Below, in pieces: positions 5,577 to 9,844 of a stretch of 9,844 bases of DNA; positions within the stretch are counted from its first letter, which is position 1; every line of letters starts with the position of its first letter. A program made the translations under genes and the position numbers. The stretch comes from CAYGZC01 sp964354225 (lineage in GTDB: Bacteria; Bacteroidota; Ignavibacteria; UBA10030; SZUA-254). The notes beneath the pieces are model-generated. The model worked only from the letters and a program-made list of their open reading frames with translations, ran no database searches and was not told where the DNA came from. The stretch covers positions 1 through 9,844 of the forward strand of contig CAYGZC010000111.1 in NCBI GenBank assembly GCA_964354225.1, written 5' to 3'.

Positions 5577-8354
5577 ATGACTGATAAAAAAATCAATCGA
5601 ATTATTGCCATTGGAATTTTTTTAATTACGGCGATTGTCTATTTAAAGACAATGTCGGCTACGGTAGTATTTTGGGATGTCGGAGAATTCATTGCGGCTT
5701 CTGTACTGCTTCAGGTTCCTCATCCCCCGGGTTCACCGCTCTTTATCTTGATAGGTAGAATTGCATCGCAACTTCCATATTTCGCAGATATCGCCGCCCG
5801 GGTACACACTGTTTCTTTGCTTGGTAGTGCTATCGCTATCATGTTCGTGTATCTGGTAGCGGTAAAATTGATTACCCGCTTCCGGGGATCACCAACCACA
5901 ATATTGGATAAGCTGATTGTATATGGGTCGTCGGCAATAGGCGCTTTCACATTAGCTTTCAGCACAACCTATTGGAACAACGCTATTGAAGCCGAAGTTT
6001 ATGGTATGAGTATGTTGTTTGTAACTGTGATCGTGTGGCTTGCAATGCGCTGGTGGGAAGTGTCGGAAAAACCTCATAATGAAAAGTATATACTTCTAAT
6101 TGCATATCTAATCGGACTTTCAGTCGGCGTACACTTGCTTTCTGTTCTTGTAATCTTCCCTGTGTTGATGATTGTATATTTCCGTCGGTATGAGTTCACG
6201 CGAAATAGTTTTATCAAGTTCGGTATTATTGGTCTGATTATCTTCTTTATAATCTATCCGGGCGTGGTGCAATTTTTACCATCTATGCTGGATGGCGAAT
6301 TCAAAGGAATAAAAAGCGATTTATTACCGTTCATTCCACCACTTTCACTGATCGCTGCCGCTTATGGTGTGTACAAAGCCAAACAAACGAAGCAGAAAAT
6401 GCTGCAAATCGCCTGCCTATCATTTTTATTGATTGTTTTTGGTTATACAACCTACACAACCGTTATAATGCGTGCGAATGTAGATAACATGCCGATGAAT
6501 GAGAATGCACCACACGATTTAGCGGGCTTGACGAGTTATCTCGGTCGTGAACAATACGGCGATACACCTCTTCTAAAGGGAGATAGTTATGATAACGACC
6601 AGCAAACATTTGTAGAGAAATATTTTCCCCGGAGATGGTCTCGCGAGGCGATGCATGAGGCAACACGTGCTAACTACACGAGTGATTCCGATTTTCTCTG
6701 GCGATATCAAATCGATCATATGTTTATCCGTTATGTGCTATGGAATTTTATCGGTGCGGAAGGAGATTGGCAGGATGCCGGTGTGAGCTGGAAAAGTACA
6801 TGGGGTATTCCATTCTTGATTTCTTTGCTCGGTGTTTATTATCACTTAAAAAAAGAATGGAAGATGGGATTGATATTCATAGCGATGTTCATTATTATGG
6901 GCATCGTTCTTGCTTTATACCAAAATCAGCAAGATCCCCAACCTCGCGAACGTGATTACTTCTATGTGGGTGCATATTTTGTTATGGCGCTCTGGATTGC
7001 AATTGGTATTGTCGGTCTTATTGATTTGCTTCGGGAGAAACTTAAGAATGCTGCTACGTTCACAGCGGCGACTTCGGGAATTCTCCTCTTGAGTGCAGTT
7101 GCTATTCCGATAAATCTTATGAGAATCAACTGGCAAGAGCACGATCGCAGCGGTCAATATATTGCATGGGACTACTCTTATAATCTTTTGCAGAGTTGTG
7201 AACCGAACGCGATCCTCTTCACAAATGGCGATAACGATACTTTCCCGCTCTGGTATTTACAGGATGTTGAAGGTGTACGTAGAGATATTCGCATTGTCAA
7301 TCTAAGTCTGGTGAATACATCCTGGTACATTTCACAATTAAAGAATCAAATGCCTCATGGCACACCTAAGGTACCAATCTCATTGAGTAATCAGCAAATT
7401 GAACGGGTATCACCCATCGCATGGAAACCCAGTCAGCGTGATATTCCTGTTTCAAAGGACGTGATCGACCGATTCATTTCTACTGACCAGCCAAAACAAT
7501 CCAATGTTCAGTTGGTCGATTCGAATGTTGTCAGGCAGGGGAAAATTACGTTCACGATGAGTGGAGTTCCTTACTCAAATGATGTTCGTGTTCTTCGCGT
7601 GCAAGATATCATGGTGTACGATATCATCCGATCGAACCGATGGGAACGTCCAGTTCATTTTGCTGTTACATGTTCACCAGATTCAAAAATCGGACTCGAT
7701 AATTATCTCTGGATGCAAGGACTGACATACATACTGAAGCCGTATAAAATACCATCTAATGAAATGGGGATCGAATACGATATAATGGCTTCAAATCTTC
7801 TCGCTAAGGACGTTAAGCCATCCAAAACACCGCAGCTCGGCTATCTTTTCCGCAATTTAAACAATACCAAAGTTTATTACGATGAGAATGTTCAGCGAAT
7901 GGTGATGAATTATCGCTTCAATTTTATTCGCCTCACCGAGTATGCGATGAAAGTCAAGAACGATCCTGTGCAGGCAAAGAAATTATTAGAATACATGGAA
8001 GAGATTATACCATTCGAGATACTACCAATTCAGGAATGGCGTATAACTTCATACTTGATGAATTTGTTTAACGCCGTTGGTGACAAAAAACATTATGAAG
8101 TTTACGCACAACATATGGAGAAGACTGCCTTGGAAATGCTTAACTCGGGACGTACCGACCCGCAGGATCCTTTAATGGCGTACCGTACACTTGTTGAGAT
8201 ATATGATGCGAAGCAGGATTATTCTTCCGCTCTCGAAATTCTTAAACGTGCAGCTACCCAATATCCGAATGTTCCAGACTTGATGGGCAGGATTCAATAT
8301 TATGAACAAAAGTTGAAGGGAAATGTTGCTCCCGATACAAATAAACCGAAATAA
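5577..8354 (+). CDS. DUF2723 (TMEM260-type) GT-C membrane glycosyltransferase with TPR-like tail
   Basis: A 925-residue protein. About 12 hydrophobic segments fill the first 512 residues (for example near 9-27, 76-97, 170-200, 214-234, 276-298, 464-485 and 491-512), followed by a soluble C-terminal domain that I expect to be periplasmic. The DUF2723 hallmarks are present: WDVGEF (33-38) and HPPGSPLF (49-56) in the first outer loop, where GT-C enzymes place their catalytic acid (Asp34 and Glu37 are candidates). Further hallmarks are PQPRERDYFY (454-463) and GDNDTFPLWYLQ (551-562). Residues about 861-905 (AYRTLVEIYDAKQDYSSALEILKRA) look like a tetratricopeptide repeat. The human family member TMEM260 is a protein O-mannosyltransferase, so transfer of a sugar from a lipid donor to exported protein is the best guess, unproven for bacterial members. 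ATG 5577 has AGAGGA 4 nt upstream. A glycosyltransferase gene follows after 126 nt. Confidence 0.88.
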   Translation: MTDKKINRIIAIGIFLITAIVYLKTMSATVVFWDVGEFIAASVLLQVPHPPGSPLFILIGRIASQLPYFADIAARVHTVSLLGSAIAIMFVYLVAVKLITRFRGSPTTILDKLIVYGSSAIGAFTLAFSTTYWNNAIEAEVYGMSMLFVTVIVWLAMRWWEVSEKPHNEKYILLIAYLIGLSVGVHLLSVLVIFPVLMIVYFRRYEFTRNSFIKFGIIGLIIFFIIYPGVVQFLPSMLDGEFKGIKSDLLPFIPPLSLIAAAYGVYKAKQTKQKMLQIACLSFLLIVFGYTTYTTVIMRANVDNMPMNENAPHDLAGLTSYLGREQYGDTPLLKGDSYDNDQQTFVEKYFPRRWSREAMHEATRANYTSDSDFLWRYQIDHMFIRYVLWNFIGAEGDWQDAGVSWKSTWGIPFLISLLGVYYHLKKEWKMGLIFIAMFIIMGIVLALYQNQQDPQPRERDYFYVGAYFVMALWIAIGIVGLIDLLREKLKNAATFTAATSGILLLSAVAIPINLMRINWQEHDRSGQYIAWDYSYNLLQSCEPNAILFTNGDNDTFPLWYLQDVEGVRRDIRIVNLSLVNTSWYISQLKNQMPHGTPKVPISLSNQQIERVSPIAWKPSQRDIPVSKDVIDRFISTDQPKQSNVQLVDSNVVRQGKITFTMSGVPYSNDVRVLRVQDIMVYDIIRSNRWERPVHFAVTCSPDSKIGLDNYLWMQGLTYILKPYKIPSNEMGIEYDIMASNLLAKDVKPSKTPQLGYLFRNLNNTKVYYDENVQRMVMNYRFNFIRLTEYAMKVKNDPVQAKKLLEYMEEIIPFEILPIQEWRITSYLMNLFNAVGDKKHYEVYAQHMEKTALEMLNSGRTDPQDPLMAYRTLVEIYDAKQDYSSALEILKRAATQYPNVPDLMGRIQYYEQKLKGNVAPDTNKPK

Positions 8355-8419
8355 GAATTCGCTTCATCGCTATATCGGTATCTATCGAGCAGCAGAATAA
8401 AGTGAATCCCTAAATGGTT

Positions 8420-8433
8420 GATGAATATTCATC
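8420..8433. repeat. 14-bp perfect palindrome with a third half-site downstream
   Basis: GATGAATATTCATC is a perfect palindrome in the 126-nt gap between the DUF2723 gene and the glycosyltransferase. A third copy of the half-site, ATTCATC, follows at 8444-8450 just before GTTTT. It is AT-rich, so it is a poor intrinsic terminator, but the symmetry would suit a dimeric regulator. A weak -10-like TATATC (8463-8468) lies right after it. The palindrome is seen directly; its role is unknown. Confidence 0.4.
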
Positions 8434-8480
8434 TGGAACTTCGATTCATCGTTTTGGATAATTATATCTATAAATGATGT

Positions 8481-9599
8481 ATGAAGATCCTCATCTTCAA
8501 TTGGCAGGACATCAAGAATCCACTTGCTGGCGGTGCTGAAGTTCATCTACACGAGATATTCTCACGTGTTGTGAAACTTGGACATGAAGTAACTTTGTTC
8601 TGCTCTTCGTTTCATGGTGCACATACTGAAGAAGTAATCAATGGTATTAGAGTCATCAGGCATGGAGGGAGGTATCTATTCAACTTCCTTGTACCCATCC
8701 ATTATTGGAAACATTTTCAGCATGAAAAGTTCGATATCGTCATCGACGATATGAATAAGATACCTTTTTTTACGCCTCTCTACGTTCGTGAACCATTGTA
8801 TTTTATTATTCATCATTTATTTGATAAAAGTATTTTTCGGGAAGCACCGTTACATTTTGCACTTTATGTTTACCTAATGGAAAAATTAGGTGTTGCCATC
8901 TGCCGAATGAAACACATTCCCCTGATGGTAGTATCACCGAGTACAAAAATGGAAATGCTTCATAATGGTTTTCGGGAAGAAGAGATTGGATTCGCATACA
9001 ATTGTGTTGATCACGAGTTCCACCACCCAATGGATATACCTAAAAGTAAAACTCCACTCATCGGATATTTTGGGCGCGTAAAAAAATACAAATCGATCGA
9101 GCATCTCTTAAAAGCTTTTACGATTGTCAGAGAAAAAATACCTAATCTGGAACTTATCATCATCGGCGATGGAGACTATCGTAAGAATCTTGAGATCACT
9201 GCCGAAGCACTCGGGATTACCAATGCTGTTCGTTTCACGGGGTATGTGGACGAGAATGAAAAAGTAAAACTTCTCCAGCAAGTGTGGTTTATGGTGAATA
9301 CTTCATCAAAAGAGGGCTGGGGTTTAACAGTTATTGAAGCTAATGCCTGCGCAACAACCGTGCTGGGAAGCAACGTCCCTGGATTACGCGATGCGATCAA
9401 GGATGGTGAAACCGGATTATTATATGAATATGGAAATATTAAAGAGCTTTCGGAGAAAATATTTATATTGGTGAAGGATTCTTCCCTTCGAGATCGTTTG
9501 GCGAAAGCCGCCCACGAATGGTCGAAGACATTCGATTGGAACGAAGTTGCAAAGCATGTAGTGGATCTATTTGAGCAAAGAATTAAGAACCGAGGATAG
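8481..9599 (+). CDS. Family 4 (GT-B fold) glycosyltransferase
   Basis: A 372-residue retaining glycosyltransferase of the GT4 type, expected to be cytoplasmic or at the inner membrane face, moving a sugar from a nucleotide donor to a lipid-linked or glycan acceptor. The N-terminal Rossmann domain begins MKILIFNWQD with the acceptor-side GGAE motif (17-20). The C-terminal domain has YFGRVKKYKS with donor-phosphate-binding Arg199 and Lys204, then IIIGDGDYR, and the GT4 EX7E motif EGWGLTVIE (Glu278 and Glu286), followed by VPGLRDAIKDGETGLL. Length is normal and the frame is intact. ATG 8481 has no visible Shine-Dalgarno; if the weak -10 at 8463-8468 is real, the transcript would be nearly leaderless. 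The exact sugar cannot be read from sequence. It lies 21 nt before a second glycosyltransferase-like gene, which suggests an operon. Confidence 0.92.
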   Translation: MKILIFNWQDIKNPLAGGAEVHLHEIFSRVVKLGHEVTLFCSSFHGAHTEEVINGIRVIRHGGRYLFNFLVPIHYWKHFQHEKFDIVIDDMNKIPFFTPLYVREPLYFIIHHLFDKSIFREAPLHFALYVYLMEKLGVAICRMKHIPLMVVSPSTKMEMLHNGFREEEIGFAYNCVDHEFHHPMDIPKSKTPLIGYFGRVKKYKSIEHLLKAFTIVREKIPNLELIIIGDGDYRKNLEITAEALGITNAVRFTGYVDENEKVKLLQQVWFMVNTSSKEGWGLTVIEANACATTVLGSNVPGLRDAIKDGETGLLYEYGNIKELSEKIFILVKDSSLRDRLAKAAHEWSKTFDWNEVAKHVVDLFEQRIKNRG

Positions 9600-9620
9600 C
9601 GAAGGAAATCGGAATCCTAT

Positions 9621-9844
9621 ATGAAAATTCTTCTCATATCGGCAATTCATGCACCGTTTATCCAGGATGATATTGATGTTTTAAAAAAATATTTCGCAGT
9701 TCAGAAGCAAATCGGTCATGGGCTTATCGCAATCATAAAAATATTTTTTCGTGTTTTCTCCACCGACGTCGTTTTCTGCTGGTTTGCGTCTACCTATGCA
9801 TTTGTCGGAGTTGTGGTTGGTAAAATGTTGGGTTTGAAATCAAT
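9621..9844 (+). CDS. Glycosyltransferase-like protein, N-terminal part (runs off right edge)
   Basis: An open frame begins at ATG 9621 and runs 74 codons to the window end without a stop. It starts MKILLISAIHAPFIQDDIDV, and includes IGHGL and then TDVVFCWFASTYAFVGVVVG. That layout, a first beta strand, an acceptor loop, then a D-V-V-F-x-W-F-A strand before a helix, is typical of the N-terminal half of GT4-like enzymes in surface-polysaccharide clusters. The donor-binding half lies outside the window, so the family is provisional. A GGA at 9611-9613 is 7 nt upstream and AAGGA at 9602-9606 is 14 nt upstream. The gap from the preceding glycosyltransferase is only 21 nt, so the two are probably cotranscribed. 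Confidence 0.75.
   Translation, partial: MKILLISAIHAPFIQDDIDVLKKYFAVQKQIGHGLIAIIKIFFRVFSTDVVFCWFASTYAFVGVVVGKMLGLKS

Noticed and set aside
6740..7157. Short open frames on both strands inside the DUF2723 gene
   Set aside because: They overlap a continuous 925-codon frame with conserved family motifs on both sides, so they are neither separate genes nor signs of a frameshift.
8420..8455. Palindrome read as an intrinsic terminator of the DUF2723 gene
   Set aside because: The stem is AT-rich and not directly followed by a T tract; GTTTT comes only after the third half-site.
1..9844. CRISPR array, tRNA, rRNA, transposase or phage genes
   Set aside because: No spaced direct repeats, no cloverleaf-like or rRNA sequence, and no transposase or integrase motifs were seen on either strand by eye.

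Overview
The window carries one compact, mostly + strand block of bacterial genes at roughly 40% G+C. Product types and gene order suggest the Ignavibacteriota/Chlorobiota side of the Bacteroidota (FCB) superphylum. The pointers are a large DUF2723 membrane protein, type I signal peptidases with a long inserted segment (IVPK...REGH), and tandem lepB genes after lepA. Promoters look sigma70-like (TTGCRA-N17-TATATT) rather than the Bacteroidales TAnnTTTG type. This placement is inference; there is no rRNA or marker tree to confirm it.

Layout: (1) 1-534, minus strand, a lipoprotein of unknown function that runs off the left edge. (2) 535-785, a divergent intergenic region with a promoter for each direction and two inverted repeats that fill the lepA leader. 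The second repeat folds over the lepA ribosome binding site. (3) 786-5491, lepA (ribosomal GTPase EF4), two tandem divergent signal peptidase I genes, and hemW (heme chaperone), all co-oriented with gaps of 65, 9 and 30 nt. The second lepB starts with GTG and hemW with TTG, both with weak Shine-Dalgarno signals. (4) 5492-8354, a good candidate promoter followed by a 925-residue DUF2723 GT-C-type membrane protein with a TPR-like tail. It belongs to the same domain family as human TMEM260. (5) 8481-9599, a complete GT4 glycosyltransferase, then 21 nt later the first 74 codons of a second glycosyltransferase-like protein that runs off the right edge.

Functionally, the left half is housekeeping: translation, cleavage of exported proteins and heme delivery. 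The right half looks like the start of a surface-glycan or protein-glycosylation locus. The adjoining of a TMEM260-family transferase and cytoplasmic GT4 enzymes is the most interesting feature: it could be part of an envelope glycosylation pathway whose acceptors are exported proteins, possibly ones matured by the neighbouring signal peptidases. That link is a hypothesis. No CRISPR array, transposase, phage gene, tRNA or rRNA was seen, and no wholly new system can be claimed from this window alone.
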